DNA of 64,000 nt from Marivita geojedonensis (GTDB lineage Bacteria; Pseudomonadota; Alphaproteobacteria; Rhodobacterales; Rhodobacteraceae): positions 1 to 64,000 of the forward strand of contig NZ_JFKC01000024.1 of the NCBI RefSeq assembly GCF_002115805.1, read 5' to 3'. Positions 38,877 to 47,820 of this stretch are shown piece after piece. A program made the translations under genes and the position numbers. The notes beneath the pieces were generated by a model. It worked only from the letters and a program-made list of their open reading frames with translations. It was not told the origin of the DNA and did not search any database. Position 1 is the first letter of the stretch, and each line of letters begins with the position of its first letter.

Positions 38877-39194
38877 TCAGGCGACAGGACGCGACCGCAG
38901 AAAGAGATAAAGCGGCAGGCCGCAGCTGACACCGATACAGTAAGTCGCCGGAATCGCGATCAGTGCCGACCAGTTCCGGCGAACCGCCACTTCGGCGATG
39001 ATCCAGATCGTCAGCGTGATGGCCGCAATCGTCAGATCCCATGTCAGGCCCGTGGTCGAATCGTTCACGTACCAAGCATCGATCAGCGCGCCGAGGCTCC
39101 AGCCATTCTCCGCCATGTATGACATAAAGTAATACATGGGGTGGATGGCGCCCCACACAGCCAGCCCGATATAGATCCAACGCAGCGGGCTCAT
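38877..39194 (-). CDS. DUF2834 family small membrane protein
   Basis: This 105-residue protein has three hydrophobic segments: IYIGLAVWGAIHPMYYFMSY, LTWDLTIAAITLTIWIIAEV and ALIAIPATYCIGVSCGLPLYL. The pattern matches DUF2834 membrane proteins of unknown function. Its ATG overlaps the stop of the lipoprotein gene upstream (ATGA). With argH it forms a three-gene overlapping chain. Confidence 0.8.
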   Translation of the reverse strand: MSPLRWIYIGLAVWGAIHPMYYFMSYMAENGWSLGALIDAWYVNDSTTGLTWDLTIAAITLTIWIIAEVAVRRNWSALIAIPATYCIGVSCGLPLYLFLRSRPVA

Positions 39195-39367
39195 CAGAAA
39201 CTCGCCCCTACGGTTACCGGGCCGGATGTGACTGATACGCCCGTCGATGTGCGCACGCCTTCGGATCCGACGGACACTGTCGTGTTGACCGAAGGAGTAA
39301 TCGGTGGGCCGTCCGCGCCGCACGCAGTCAGGGCTGTCAGCCCGACAAACAGCAGTACGATTTTCAT
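39194..39367 (-). CDS. Small predicted lipoprotein, 57 residues
   Basis: [20 protein letters not shown] is a textbook lipoprotein signal with the lipobox LTAC. The mature part is only ~42 residues, rich in Ser, Thr, Val and Gly ([20 protein letters not shown]). Its start overlaps the argH stop (TGA within CATGAAAA) and its stop overlaps the DUF2834 start. Small lipoproteins next to argH are common in this order. Function unknown. Confidence 0.78.
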   Translation of the reverse strand: MKIVLLFVGLTALTACGADGPPITPSVNTTVSVGSEGVRTSTGVSVTSGPVTVGASF

Positions 39368-40755
39368 GCCAAAGCCTCTTTCCAGCGCGCGATCTGTTCC
39401 CGCACCCGCACGGGCGCCGTACCGCCATAACTGGTGCGGCTGGCCACCGAATTGTGCACACCCAGCACCTCGAACACATCGGCGGTGATCGCGGCATGGA
39501 CTGACTGCATGTCCCCGAGGCTCAAGTCCGGCAAATCGCATCCCTTCTTTTCCGCCATCGCCACCAGAGACCCGGTGACATGATGCGCCTCCCGGAAAGG
39601 TAGGTCGAGCGTTCGGACAAGCCAGTCGGCCAGATCGGTTGCAGTCGAAAAACCGGCCGAGGCGGCGGATTCAAGCACGGACGTATTCGCGGTCATGTCC
39701 TTGACCATGCCTTCCATGGCAGCAAGCGCCAGCATCCAGTTGTCCGCAGCGTCAAAGACCTGCTCCTTATCTTCCTGCATGTCCTTGGAGTAGGCCAGCG
39801 GCAAACCCTTCATCACGGTCATCAGCGCAACATTCGCACCGAAGATACGACCGATCTTCGCACGGATAAGCTCTGCGGCATCGGGGTTCTTTTTCTGTGG
39901 CATGATCGAGGATCCGGTCGAGAACCGGTCAGACAGAGTCACAAATCGGAACTGTGCCGAAGACCAGATCACCAGTTCTTCTGCCATACGGCTGAGGTGC
40001 ATCGCGCTGATGCTCGCAACGCTGAGAAATTCCAGCGCAAAGTCCCGGTCACTGACCGCATCGAGGCTGTTCGCCATCGGGCGATCAAAACCCAGCGCCT
40101 TTGCTGTCATCTCACGATCAATCGGAAAAGACGTTCCCGCGAGTGCAGCGGCGCCCAGAGGACATTCGTTCATCCGACGGCGTGCGTCCTGAACGCGCGA
40201 CAAATCACGAGCGAACATCTCGACATAAGCCATCATGTGATGGCCCCACGTCACTGGCTGCGCGGTCTGCAGGTGGGTAAAGCCAGGCATCACCCAATCC
40301 GCACCCGCTTCGGCCTGAGCAAGCAATGCGCGCATCAACGCCTCAAGACCAGAGGCCGCTGCATCCAGTTGATCCCGAACCCATAGGCGGAAATCGGTGG
40401 CCACTTGATCGTTTCGCGACCGGCCCGTGTGCAGACGGCCAGCCGGTTCGCCAATCACCTCTTTCAGACGTGCTTCGACATTCATGTGGATGTCCTCAAG
40501 CGCGGTCGAAAAGGCGAACTGCCCTGTTTCAATCTCTGACAAAACGGTGAGCAAGCCTTCCCGCATCGCATCCGCATCGCTAGGTGTTACGATGCCTTGC
40601 GCGGCAAGCATTGCGGCGTGGGCTCTTGAACCGGCAATGTCCTGTGCCGCCATGCGTTTGTCAAAACCGATCGAGGCATTGATCGCCTCCATGATCGCGT
40701 CTGGACCGGCGGCGAAACGGCCACCCCACATCTGGTTCGAGGATTTGTCGGACAT
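39364..40755 (-). CDS. argH: Argininosuccinate lyase
   Basis: ArgH cleaves argininosuccinate to arginine and fumarate, the last step of arginine synthesis. The 463 residues fit the family. The fumarase/aspartase signature [12 protein letters not shown] with its catalytic Ser is intact, as are [15 protein letters not shown] and the early GGRFAAGPD. It is divergent from the TlpA-like gene, with 22 bases between the starts, and overlaps a small lipoprotein gene at its 3' end. Confidence 0.97.
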   Translation of the reverse strand: MSDKSSNQMWGGRFAAGPDAIMEAINASIGFDKRMAAQDIAGSRAHAAMLAAQGIVTPSDADAMREGLLTVLSEIETGQFAFSTALEDIHMNVEARLKEVIGEPAGRLHTGRSRNDQVATDFRLWVRDQLDAAASGLEALMRALLAQAEAGADWVMPGFTHLQTAQPVTWGHHMMAYVEMFARDLSRVQDARRRMNECPLGAAALAGTSFPIDREMTAKALGFDRPMANSLDAVSDRDFALEFLSVASISAMHLSRMAEELVIWSSAQFRFVTLSDRFSTGSSIMPQKKNPDAAELIRAKIGRIFGANVALMTVMKGLPLAYSKDMQEDKEQVFDAADNWMLALAAMEGMVKDMTANTSVLESAASAGFSTATDLADWLVRTLDLPFREAHHVTGSLVAMAEKKGCDLPDLSLGDMQSVHAAITADVFEVLGVHNSVASRTSYGGTAPVRVREQIARWKEALA

Positions 40756-40777
40756 GGTCTACCCCTTCGGAGGGAAA

Positions 40778-41344
40778 ATGAAGAAAACACTTGCCGTCCT
40801 CCTCTATACGGGCCTCGTGACGCTTGCAAACCCGGCGCTGGCCGATCTGGCCAAAGCTGAGGCGATGCGTGAAGGGGACATGAAAAAGCTGACCTTTCAC
40901 AGTGCAGCACAGCCCGCTGGAACGGCTGAGTTCACCACCTTCGATGGCGCACCGTTGTCGCTGGAGCAGTACAAGGGCAAATGGGTTCTGCTGAACTTCT
41001 GGGCGACATGGTGTGCGCCCTGCCGCAAGGAAATGCCCATGCTGTCAGAGCTGCAAACCGAGTTCGGCGGAGACGATTTCGACGTTGTGACAATTGCCAC
41101 GGGTCGTAATCCTCCGCCAGCCATGCAGTCGTTTTTCAGGGAAATCGGGGTGAGTAACCTTCCGCTTTACCGGGACCCGAAATCCGGTCTCGCACGCGAG
41201 ATGGGTGTCCTGGGTTTGCCGATTACGGTCATTCTCAACCCTGAGGGAGAAGAGGTTGCCCGGATGCGCGGCGATGCCGACTGGGCATCGGACAATGCCA
41301 AAAACATCCTGAGAACCATTCTTGGTCGGGGTTCGAACGGATAG
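40778..41344 (+). CDS. TlpA-like thioredoxin-fold protein, periplasmic
   Basis: This 188-residue thiol-disulfide protein starts at ATG 40778 behind GGAGGG. It has a Sec signal (LAVLLYTGLVTLANPALA) and the active site NFWATWCAPCRKEMPM, with CxxC and the cis-Pro loop in LGLPITVILN. Relatives reduce periplasmic disulfides, often for cytochrome c maturation. The gene is divergent from argH. The stop is followed by a highly palindromic gene-free region. Confidence 0.9.
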   Translation: MKKTLAVLLYTGLVTLANPALADLAKAEAMREGDMKKLTFHSAAQPAGTAEFTTFDGAPLSLEQYKGKWVLLNFWATWCAPCRKEMPMLSELQTEFGGDDFDVVTIATGRNPPPAMQSFFREIGVSNLPLYRDPKSGLAREMGVLGLPITVILNPEGEEVARMRGDADWASDNAKNILRTILGRGSNG

Positions 41345-41808
41345 GTCCAGGAACAAAACTTGCAGGAGTTTCGGACGCGTCCCCCAACGCTCACACGGCA
41401 CACGACGCTTCACCTCGTCGAATGGTTGTAGCTGCCACCCGCGCCCCCGCGCGTGCCTTGGCGTGTGATCAGATCCGAAACTCCTGCTGATCAGTGGCGT
41501 TCATCCCATGCACCATGGGTCCGCGCCAAACGCGGTCCGTGAGCAAAAAGAGAGAGTGGACAGTGTTAGAGACCTGACGCATGGACGCACCTGAGTTCGA
41601 GCCCCCGCCCGACAGATATGTTTTTGTCAGAAATGTGACGGCTCGCAAAGCATTTCGCCCCATTTGGTCGATGGAGGCGCAAAATCAGGGACAATCCTTC
41701 GCATAAGGCCTGGTTTGTCAGAAGAAACTGCCCAAATTACGCCACAATTTGGCCCAATTGGGCGTGCCTGGTTTGCGAAACCAGCAGGGTCTTCTGTCCG
41801 ATTACCTG
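41345..41808. other. Gene-free region full of inverted repeats
   Basis: Between the convergent TlpA-like and ugd genes lie 464 bases without a convincing gene. Inverted repeats seen: a 14-bp perfect pair (41362-41375 with 41474-41487) enclosing further pairs (CACACG/CGTGTG, CGACG/CGTCG, CGCG/CGCG); CCCATG/CATGGG and CCGCG/CGCGG near 41500-41535; a 12-bp palindrome GCCCAATTGGGC at 41752; and CTGGTTT/AAACCAG at 41768-41784. The first part could encode a structured RNA on either strand; the last may end ugd transcripts. Confidence 0.5.
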
Positions 41809-43125
41809 TCAGGGGAACCCGATCCGACCCACACTCTCATACGCGACAAAGCCTGCGTCCCGCGCCACGTCGGCGCTGTAGATGTTACGCAGGTCGGCCA
41901 TGGCGGGCCGCGACATGCTGGATGCGATCTTGTCGAGGTCCAGCGCGCGGAACTCGTTCCACTCTGTCAGCAGCACGATCAGATCAGCGTCCTTCGACGC
42001 CTCATAGGGATCGTCCTGCCATTGAACACCCGGCAGCAGGGCCTCGCCTTCATGCTGCCCTTGCGGATCACACACCCGAACCCTGGCCCCACCGCCCACA
42101 AGCGCCGGAACGATGGTCAGCGAAGGTGCATCCCGCATGTCGTCCGTATTGGGTTTGAACGTCACCCCCAGCACGGCAACGGTCTTGCCGTTGAACGACC
42201 CGTCGCACAGATCCTGCAGCTTGCCGATCATCCGGCGCTTGGTATCCTCGTTTACTGCAATCACGGTTTCCGTGATGTGCATCGGGCTTGCATATTCCTG
42301 TCCGATCCGTGCCAGCGCCTTGGTGTCCTTCGGAAAACACGACCCGCCATAACCCGGCCCGGCGTGCAGGAACTTGTTCCCGATCCGGTTGTCCATACCC
42401 ATACCCTTGGACACCTGTTTCACATCCGCACCGACCTTCTCGCACAGAGCGGCGATTTCGTTGATGAAGGTGATCTTTGTCGCCAGAAACGCGTTGGCCG
42501 CGTATTTGATCATCTCGGCGGATTCCAGATCGGTTGTGACAATCGGGAAATCGCGCAGGTACAGCGGTCTGTAGATCTCCGACATGACTGCAGCGGCCCG
42601 GTCGGTTTCCACACCGACGACCACGCGGTCCGGCTTCATGAAATCGTCGATGGCAGCCCCTTCGCGCAGAAACTCCGGGTTCGATGCGACGTCGAAATCC
42701 AGCTCCGGATTGGCTGCGGCCACAACCTCGCGCACCTTCCGGTTCGTGCCAACGGGCACGGTCGATTTCGTGACGATGACGACATAATCCTTGGCCGCCT
42801 TGGCGATCTCTTCGGCGGCGGCCATCACATAGGTGAGATCGGCATGCCCATCCCCCCTGCGTGTCGGTGTCCCCACGGCAATGAACACCGCTTCGGCACC
42901 GTCGATGGCCGTGGGAAGATCGCGTGTAAACGTCAGGCGACCGGCTTCGACATTCTTCGCCATGAGCGCATCGAGCCCCGGCTCATAGATCGGAACCTCG
43001 CCCCGCTCCAGCATGTCAATCTTGCGCTGATCCTTGTCCACACACACCACCGTGTGACCGAAATCGGAAAAACACACTCCAGACACCAGACCAACATACC
43101 CGGTCCCGATCATCGCAATCTTCAT
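41809..43125 (-). CDS. ugd: UDP-glucose 6-dehydrogenase
   Basis: This NAD-dependent enzyme oxidises UDP-glucose to UDP-glucuronate for capsule or exopolysaccharide precursors. The 438-residue protein begins with the Rossmann motif MIGTGYVGLVSGVCFSDFG and has the catalytic Cys in GPGYGGSCFPKDTKAL. FKPNTDDMRDAPSLTIV marks the C-terminal UDP-binding domain. No other polysaccharide genes are adjacent. It lies downstream of cycA on the same strand, separated by a strong terminator. Confidence 0.96.
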   Translation of the reverse strand: MKIAMIGTGYVGLVSGVCFSDFGHTVVCVDKDQRKIDMLERGEVPIYEPGLDALMAKNVEAGRLTFTRDLPTAIDGAEAVFIAVGTPTRRGDGHADLTYVMAAAEEIAKAAKDYVVIVTKSTVPVGTNRKVREVVAAANPELDFDVASNPEFLREGAAIDDFMKPDRVVVGVETDRAAAVMSEIYRPLYLRDFPIVTTDLESAEMIKYAANAFLATKITFINEIAALCEKVGADVKQVSKGMGMDNRIGNKFLHAGPGYGGSCFPKDTKALARIGQEYASPMHITETVIAVNEDTKRRMIGKLQDLCDGSFNGKTVAVLGVTFKPNTDDMRDAPSLTIVPALVGGGARVRVCDPQGQHEGEALLPGVQWQDDPYEASKDADLIVLLTEWNEFRALDLDKIASSMSRPAMADLRNIYSADVARDAGFVAYESVGRIGFP

Positions 43126-43207
43126 AGCTCTGCCCTTCTAAGACTTGTGCGGTGTTTTGCGGCAGTGCAGAGGGCGGGTCAACTCTACGCATTGAACCGA
43201 AAAACGA

Positions 43208-43238
43208 AAAAGGGCGCGCTGTGGCAGCGCGCCCTTTT
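43208..43238. terminator. Bidirectional Rho-independent terminator
   Basis: The 9-bp GC stem GGGCGCGCT/AGCGCGCCC with a 5-base loop is flanked by AAAA on the left and T residues on the right, extending the stem to 13 bp. It lies 22 bases past the cycA stop on the minus strand and ends the photosynthesis-side transcript before ugd. Confidence 0.9.
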
Positions 43239-43259
43239 TTTGTGGTTCGCTTTCCCGGA

Positions 43260-43682
43260 TTAAGACCCGGCGTCGGGGCTGACCGTGACAAGATAGGCAT
43301 AGACGTCTTCCATGCCCTTGCGCAGACGGTAGGACATCTTCGAGCGTGCGCCGGAGTCATCAAGGTATTCAGCGAGGAAACCCTTGGGGTCCTGAACGTA
43401 AGCAACGAATGTTTCTTCGTCCCAGACAAGGCCAGCCTCACCAGCAGCAACAAGGCTGTCGCCATAGCGGAAGTCTTCAACGCTTCCCGCCTTGCGGCCA
43501 ATCACGTTCCAAAGGTTCGGGCCGGTACGGCCGCCTTTAACGATCTCTGTGCCATCGTCCGCCACGATCATGTGGCAGGACTTGCACTTGTTGAATTCCT
43601 TTTCACCAGCAGCAGCGTCTTGTGCAAAAGCCGCACCAGACCCCGCCAGCAGCATCGCCGCAGTTGCGATCATCAACTTCAT
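43260..43682 (-). CDS. cycA: Cytochrome c2
   Basis: This soluble periplasmic electron carrier re-reduces the photo-oxidised reaction centre and links it to the bc1 complex. The 140-residue precursor has a Sec signal ending GAAFAQ, the heme site CKSCH (Cys33, Cys36, His37), and the distal Met in SKMSYRLRK. Insertions such as KGGRTGPNLWNVIGRKAG match the Rhodobacter-type cytochrome c2. Its position beside hemA at the edge of the photosynthesis cluster fits that role. Confidence 0.92.
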   Translation of the reverse strand: MKLMIATAAMLLAGSGAAFAQDAAAGEKEFNKCKSCHMIVADDGTEIVKGGRTGPNLWNVIGRKAGSVEDFRYGDSLVAAGEAGLVWDEETFVAYVQDPKGFLAEYLDDSGARSKMSYRLRKGMEDVYAYLVTVSPDAGS

Positions 43683-43789
43683 TGTTGAACTCCTCTTTCG
43701 TGTTCCGGCGCACAGTAATGCGCTTTTATCTTGTTAACCAATAGCAAAGCTGTGCGGTTCCGTATCACCTAACCGGGCCGAGCCCCAAG

Positions 43790-45004
43790 TCAAGCGACCT
43801 GATGTGCGATAGCACACTGTTTCCAAAGGGTTGCCAGCGCCTGGACCAACTGTTCGATGTCTGCGTCCGAATGAAGCGGCCCTGGCGTGAAACGCAGACG
43901 CTCCGTGCCTTTGGGAACTGTAGGGTAATTGATCGGCTGAACGTAGATGCCGTAGTCCTGCATCAGAATGTCGGCCAGCATCCGACATTTGACCGGATCC
44001 TTGATCATCACAGGAATGATATGGCTTGGGTTGTCGAGATGCGGAATCCCCATGTCGTCCAGCCGCCTGCGGAGCTTGGCAACCTGCGCCTTCTGCTGCC
44101 TGCGTTCCGTGTCGCTCTTTTTGAGATGACGGATCGATGTGCGCGCCGCCGCCGCTACGGCAGGAGGCAGGGCGGTGGTAAAGATGAACCCTGAAGAGAA
44201 TGATCGGATAAAATCACACATGGCTTCGGACCCGGTGATGTACCCGCCCATGACGCCATACGCCTTTCCAAGAGTACCTTCGATAAGAGTGATCCGATCT
44301 GCAAGTCCCTCCCGTTCCGAAACACCACCGCCGCGCGGGCCGTACATGCCCACGGCATGGACCTCGTCAAGATAGGTCATCGCTCCGTGCTTCTCAGCCA
44401 CCTCGACGATCTCCTTCATCGGGCAGATGTCGCCGTCCATCGAATACACCGACTCGAACGCGACGATCTTGGTCGCGTTCGACGGCAGCGCGGCCAGTTT
44501 CCGATCAAGATCCTCCGGATCGTTGTGCTTCCAGATCACCTTGTTGGCACGACTGTGGCGAATACCTTCGATCATCGACGCATGGTTCAGCTCGTCTGAC
44601 AGAATCACAGCGTCCGGCAAACGGGACCCCAGCGTCGACAAGGCCGCCCAATTCGACACGTAGCCCGACGTGAACAGAAGGGCCGCCTCCTTGCCGTGCA
44701 GGTCTGCCAGCTCATCCTCAAGCAGCTTGTGCTGGTGATTGGTGCCAGAAATGTTCCGGGTTCCCCCGGCACCGCAACCATTCTTCGCGACAGCATCCTG
44801 CATCGACTTGATGACGTCGGGGTGCTGGCCCATGCCAAGATAATCGTTCGAACACCAGACGGTGACCTCGTCGGGACAATCCTCATCATGTGACTTGGCT
44901 TTGGGGAACGCGCCGCATTTGCGCTCCAGCTCCGCAAAGATCCGATAGTTCCCTTCTTTCTTAAGGGCATCAAGCTGGGCATTGAACAAGCTGTCAAAGT
45001 CCAT
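43790..45004 (-). CDS. hemA: 5-aminolevulinate synthase
   Basis: HemA is a PLP enzyme that condenses glycine and succinyl-CoA to 5-aminolevulinate, the first step toward heme and bacteriochlorophyll. The 404-residue protein shows [15 protein letters not shown] and the PLP lysine in [13 protein letters not shown]. It overlaps the 3' end of puhE by 11 bases, so it is the last-but-one member of the minus-strand photosynthesis unit. Cysteine-rich HRM-type regulatory motifs are not evident. Confidence 0.96.
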   Translation of the reverse strand: MDFDSLFNAQLDALKKEGNYRIFAELERKCGAFPKAKSHDEDCPDEVTVWCSNDYLGMGQHPDVIKSMQDAVAKNGCGAGGTRNISGTNHQHKLLEDELADLHGKEAALLFTSGYVSNWAALSTLGSRLPDAVILSDELNHASMIEGIRHSRANKVIWKHNDPEDLDRKLAALPSNATKIVAFESVYSMDGDICPMKEIVEVAEKHGAMTYLDEVHAVGMYGPRGGGVSEREGLADRITLIEGTLGKAYGVMGGYITGSEAMCDFIRSFSSGFIFTTALPPAVAAAARTSIRHLKKSDTERRQQKAQVAKLRRRLDDMGIPHLDNPSHIIPVMIKDPVKCRMLADILMQDYGIYVQPINYPTVPKGTERLRFTPGPLHSDADIEQLVQALATLWKQCAIAHQVA

Positions 45005-45815
45005 GGGCGTCCTCCGTTCGTATCGTCTTTTCTTTTGGTGTTGGTTTTGGCGCAGGAATCATCCAGCGCCAGAGTTTCTCGTCGGGCAGCGGCAGCACCA
45101 TGAACCAATGCTCAAGCAACGCGAGCGCGGTCATGGCCGCCAGAAGAGCAAAGCCCACCACATCGCCAACTGTGGACGCCGAGTAGATGCGTTCCAGCCA
45201 GCAGGCGACAGCAAAGGTCAGCGCGGTTATGGAGATCGGGAACAGCCAGTTCATCTTTGCGATCCGGAAATGGCTGGGCAGATGCGCAAGCGCGCTCGGC
45301 AGGAATTCCGTATTGATCTTTGGAACACCCAAAAACAGGTTCAGCTTGGCCGACACCCGCGCGAAAAAGAGAACTGCAAAGGTCCAGAACCCGAATGTGT
45401 TTTCGGCCCCCTGCGTATACAGCCAGATCCCGGCCAGCGTCGCGGTAAGCAGCATCTCGTGATAGGCGATCGTCCCCCAGGCCCGGATGAACCGCTCCCA
45501 CTCCGGAATGTCATCCCGGCAGGCAAGTCGGTTTGGACCTGTGATTGCGCCCGTCAGAAACGCCATTTCGATCCATCCCCACAGCGCAAGCGCGGACAGG
45601 AACGCGTGATACGCCCCCGCCGGATCAGTGCCATCCGCGCTGATCCAGATCCCGTAAACTCCAAGCAGGAAGATCGGCAAGGCGGCGATGCAAAGAATCT
45701 GCCCGAAACGCGGACCACGACGATCGGCGTATTTCACGACCATCAGGATCACCCCGGTGGAAAACCACCAGAGAAAGAGCGCCACGAGGGCCGCGATCCA
45801 GGGATCATTCAACAC
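44994..45815 (-). CDS. puhE: Photosynthetic complex assembly protein PuhE (DUF3623)
   Basis: This 273-residue membrane protein has about seven hydrophobic segments, for example [20 protein letters not shown] at the N-terminus. Segments [20 protein letters not shown] and [22 protein letters not shown] are typical of the family. PuhE affects reaction-centre and light-harvesting complex levels in Rhodobacter; its exact mechanism is not known. It sits between acsF and hemA as in other Rhodobacterales clusters. Confidence 0.92.
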   Translation of the reverse strand: MLNDPWIAALVALFLWWFSTGVILMVVKYADRRGPRFGQILCIAALPIFLLGVYGIWISADGTDPAGAYHAFLSALALWGWIEMAFLTGAITGPNRLACRDDIPEWERFIRAWGTIAYHEMLLTATLAGIWLYTQGAENTFGFWTFAVLFFARVSAKLNLFLGVPKINTEFLPSALAHLPSHFRIAKMNWLFPISITALTFAVACWLERIYSASTVGDVVGFALLAAMTALALLEHWFMVLPLPDEKLWRWMIPAPKPTPKEKTIRTEDAHGL

Positions 45816-45855
45816 GCTGTCTTGTCCTTTTTCGTTCTACAAATATGCCGAGGGT

Positions 45856-45899
45856 GTGGGGGCCAGCCCCCACGAGGTTGCCGCCCCGAGACGGCAACC
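45856..45899 (-). other. Two back-to-back hairpins between acsF and puhE
   Basis: Perfect stems GTGGGGG/CCCCCAC (45856-45873, 4-base loop) and GGTTGCCG/CGGCAACC (45876-45899, 8-base loop) are two bases apart. Read on the minus strand they follow the acsF stop without a T-run. They may act as mRNA processing or decay barriers, or as a partial terminator. Confidence 0.55.
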
Positions 45900-45906
45900 C
45901 CTTTGT

Positions 45907-47031
45907 TCAGTAAGCGGGCACCAGACGCGTATTCTCAGGCACCTCGTGTTTCTTTGCCGGGATGGTGTAAAGCGAGAAGAAGCACATTGCCGCCTTGGCT
46001 GCGCCTGCCATTTCCCTCAGCTTGCCACCAACACCACCCTGCGCCTTGGCTTCGGCAATCTGCACGTTCGCACGTTGCAGTTTTTCCAGCGTCGGCTGCC
46101 ACCGAGGGTGGTCGATATCCAGCGTGATCGGGAAGATCTGCTCGCTCAGTTTGGATGTCTTGGCGAAGACTTCATGCGCATACCAATCCGGGTCGACGCC
46201 CAGCGCCTTGTGGAACGCAGGGCGCTGATGATCGCGCACATACATCGTGGCATAGACGGCAGTCAGGAAGAACTTGATCCAGAGCACGTTTTTGCCCTGC
46301 GTCAGCTTGGGGTCGGTCTTCATCAGAAGGGCAAACGCCTCGCCGTGACTGAACTCGTCGTTGCACCATTCCTCAAACCATTTGAAAATCGGATGGAACC
46401 GATGCTCGGGGTTCGCCTCGAGATGGCGGAAGATCGTGATGTAGCGGGCATAGCCGATCTTTTCCGACAGATAGGTGGCGTAGTAGATGAACTTTGGCCG
46501 GAAGTAGGTATATTTTTTCGACTGTGTCAGGAATCCGAGGTTCACCCTTAGGCCGGCCTCACGCAGCGCATCGTTGATGAACCCCGCATGCCGCGCCTCG
46601 TCCCTCGCCATCAGCTGGAAGAGCTGTGTGATGTCCTTGTTGTTCCCTCGCCGCTTCATTTCCTTGTAGAGAACGCAGCCCGAGAATTCGGCAGTGCAGC
46701 TCGAGATCAGAAAATCGATGAATTCCTTTTTCAACTGTGGCTCCATGTTCTCCCAGTCGACATGGTCCCAGTCTTCGTTCTTCTTGAAGTGACCCTTGTT
46801 CGGGTCCGCTTCCATCTGGGCGATCAGCTCGTCCCATTCGGCGCGGATGCCATCGACATTGATCGCATCCAGCTCGTCGAAATTCGTGGTGTAGAAGCGC
46901 GGCGTCAGCAGCGTATTGGCCATCGCCGTTTCAGTGGCGAAATTGTCGTCGTATTTCGCCTGTTCTTCCTGAATGGCAAGACCTTCTTCGACGGTCGTCG
47001 CGTCGGCGGAGTGTTTGGCATGCATGTTCAT
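45907..47031 (-). CDS. acsF: Aerobic magnesium-protoporphyrin IX monomethyl ester oxidative cyclase
   Basis: AcsF is the O2-dependent diiron enzyme forming the isocyclic ring E of bacteriochlorophyll. The 374-residue protein has the diiron ligand motifs around CTAEFSGCVLYKEMKRR and ARDEARHAGFIND, plus WCNDEFSHGEAFALLM and YVRDHQRPAFHKAL. Its start overlaps the stop of the upstream 98-residue gene by 4 bases. Its presence, with no bchE seen in this window, fits an aerobic phototroph. Confidence 0.96.
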   Translation of the reverse strand: MNMHAKHSADATTVEEGLAIQEEQAKYDDNFATETAMANTLLTPRFYTTNFDELDAINVDGIRAEWDELIAQMEADPNKGHFKKNEDWDHVDWENMEPQLKKEFIDFLISSCTAEFSGCVLYKEMKRRGNNKDITQLFQLMARDEARHAGFINDALREAGLRVNLGFLTQSKKYTYFRPKFIYYATYLSEKIGYARYITIFRHLEANPEHRFHPIFKWFEEWCNDEFSHGEAFALLMKTDPKLTQGKNVLWIKFFLTAVYATMYVRDHQRPAFHKALGVDPDWYAHEVFAKTSKLSEQIFPITLDIDHPRWQPTLEKLQRANVQIAEAKAQGGVGGKLREMAGAAKAAMCFFSLYTIPAKKHEVPENTRLVPAY

Positions 47032-47324
47032 AGCATCACCTCTTCAGAGAAGGAGAATTCACAAAGCTCCATCACTTCGAAATCCCCGGTCAGGCGGGTC
47101 CAAAGCTGTTCGAGCTTGGAGGCGCGGACGATGATCGCTTCGCGATCTTCGGAAACGACCTCTCCGAATGGGGCCATGATCTCGGGCCCCTGAACTTTCA
47201 CCTCGTCGCCGGGATAGATCACAGCGCCGTTGTTGAAACGCACATGCGCGTGCAGGCTCTCGAAACAGTGGCTGATTTCCACTGTGCACGGTGCCCTTTC
47301 GATTTCTTTCGTCAAAAGACCCAT
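47028..47324 (-). CDS. Uncharacterised 98-residue protein of the puh-acsF operon
   Basis: The start ATG 47324 has AAAGGGAA upstream; the open frame reaches 47408 inside puhC and is unlikely to be used there. The soluble, acidic product begins MGLLTKEIERAPCTVEISHC and contains a small beta-rich core (HVRFNNGAVIYPGDEVKVQG) and LEQLWTRLTGDFEVMELCEF. It lies between puhC and acsF, overlapping acsF by 4 bases. It might assist the AcsF cyclase or PuhC; that is inference from position only. No named family is recalled. Confidence 0.82.
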   Translation of the reverse strand: MGLLTKEIERAPCTVEISHCFESLHAHVRFNNGAVIYPGDEVKVQGPEIMAPFGEVVSEDREAIIVRASKLEQLWTRLTGDFEVMELCEFSFSEEVML

Positions 47325-47341
47325 TTCCGATTCCCTTTCGG

Positions 47342-47809
47342 TTAGTTCAGCAGCCTGGCGAAGGCGGCCGAGTTGTCGGCGCCGAAACCCATCAGGTCGG
47401 CCCCCCATCCCGTGCTGGGATCAAAGATCTCAAGACGGTTGTTCTCACGTGCGCGGACGATCACAGGACCATCCAGATCGACACGTGCCTTGGTGCGTTC
47501 CCGTTGCAGGACGCGCCACATGCCGGAAAGAAACCCGCCTTCTTCAGGCGAATACTCGGCAATCAATGTGCCATCCTCGGCGAAAACCCTGGCGGCCCCG
47601 CTCATCGCTCCTTCGAGGAAAAGCGTCTTTTCGATCACGACGGGCGATTCAGGCGCCGTGTATTGCACCGGGCCGTCCATCCAGCGGTAGATCGCCACCA
47701 TGATCAGGCAGATCATCACCATCCCGAACATCGCGCGTACAAAGAGGCGCGGTACGAGTTCACGCTCTGTTGCGTGAATGCGGGCTTTATCGACGGTTTG
47801 CGTTTGCAT
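47342..47809 (-). CDS. puhC: Photosynthetic complex assembly protein PuhC
   Basis: This 155-residue protein has one N-terminal membrane anchor (FGMVMICLIMVAIYRWM, ~28-44) and a periplasmic domain with KTLFLEGAMSGAARVFAEDG and GFLSGMWRVLQRER. PuhC is needed for normal assembly of the reaction-centre/LH1 core complex. It lies 11 bases downstream of puhB on the same strand. Confidence 0.92.
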   Translation of the reverse strand: MQTQTVDKARIHATERELVPRLFVRAMFGMVMICLIMVAIYRWMDGPVQYTAPESPVVIEKTLFLEGAMSGAARVFAEDGTLIAEYSPEEGGFLSGMWRVLQRERTKARVDLDGPVIVRARENNRLEIFDPSTGWGADLMGFGADNSAAFARLLN

Positions 47810-47820
47810 GATCGACCCCC

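Noticed and set aside
41361-41487. 6S RNA, SRP RNA or tmRNA gene
   Set aside because: The SRP loop motif, a 6S-like single central bubble and a tmRNA tRNA-like end are all missing on both strands.
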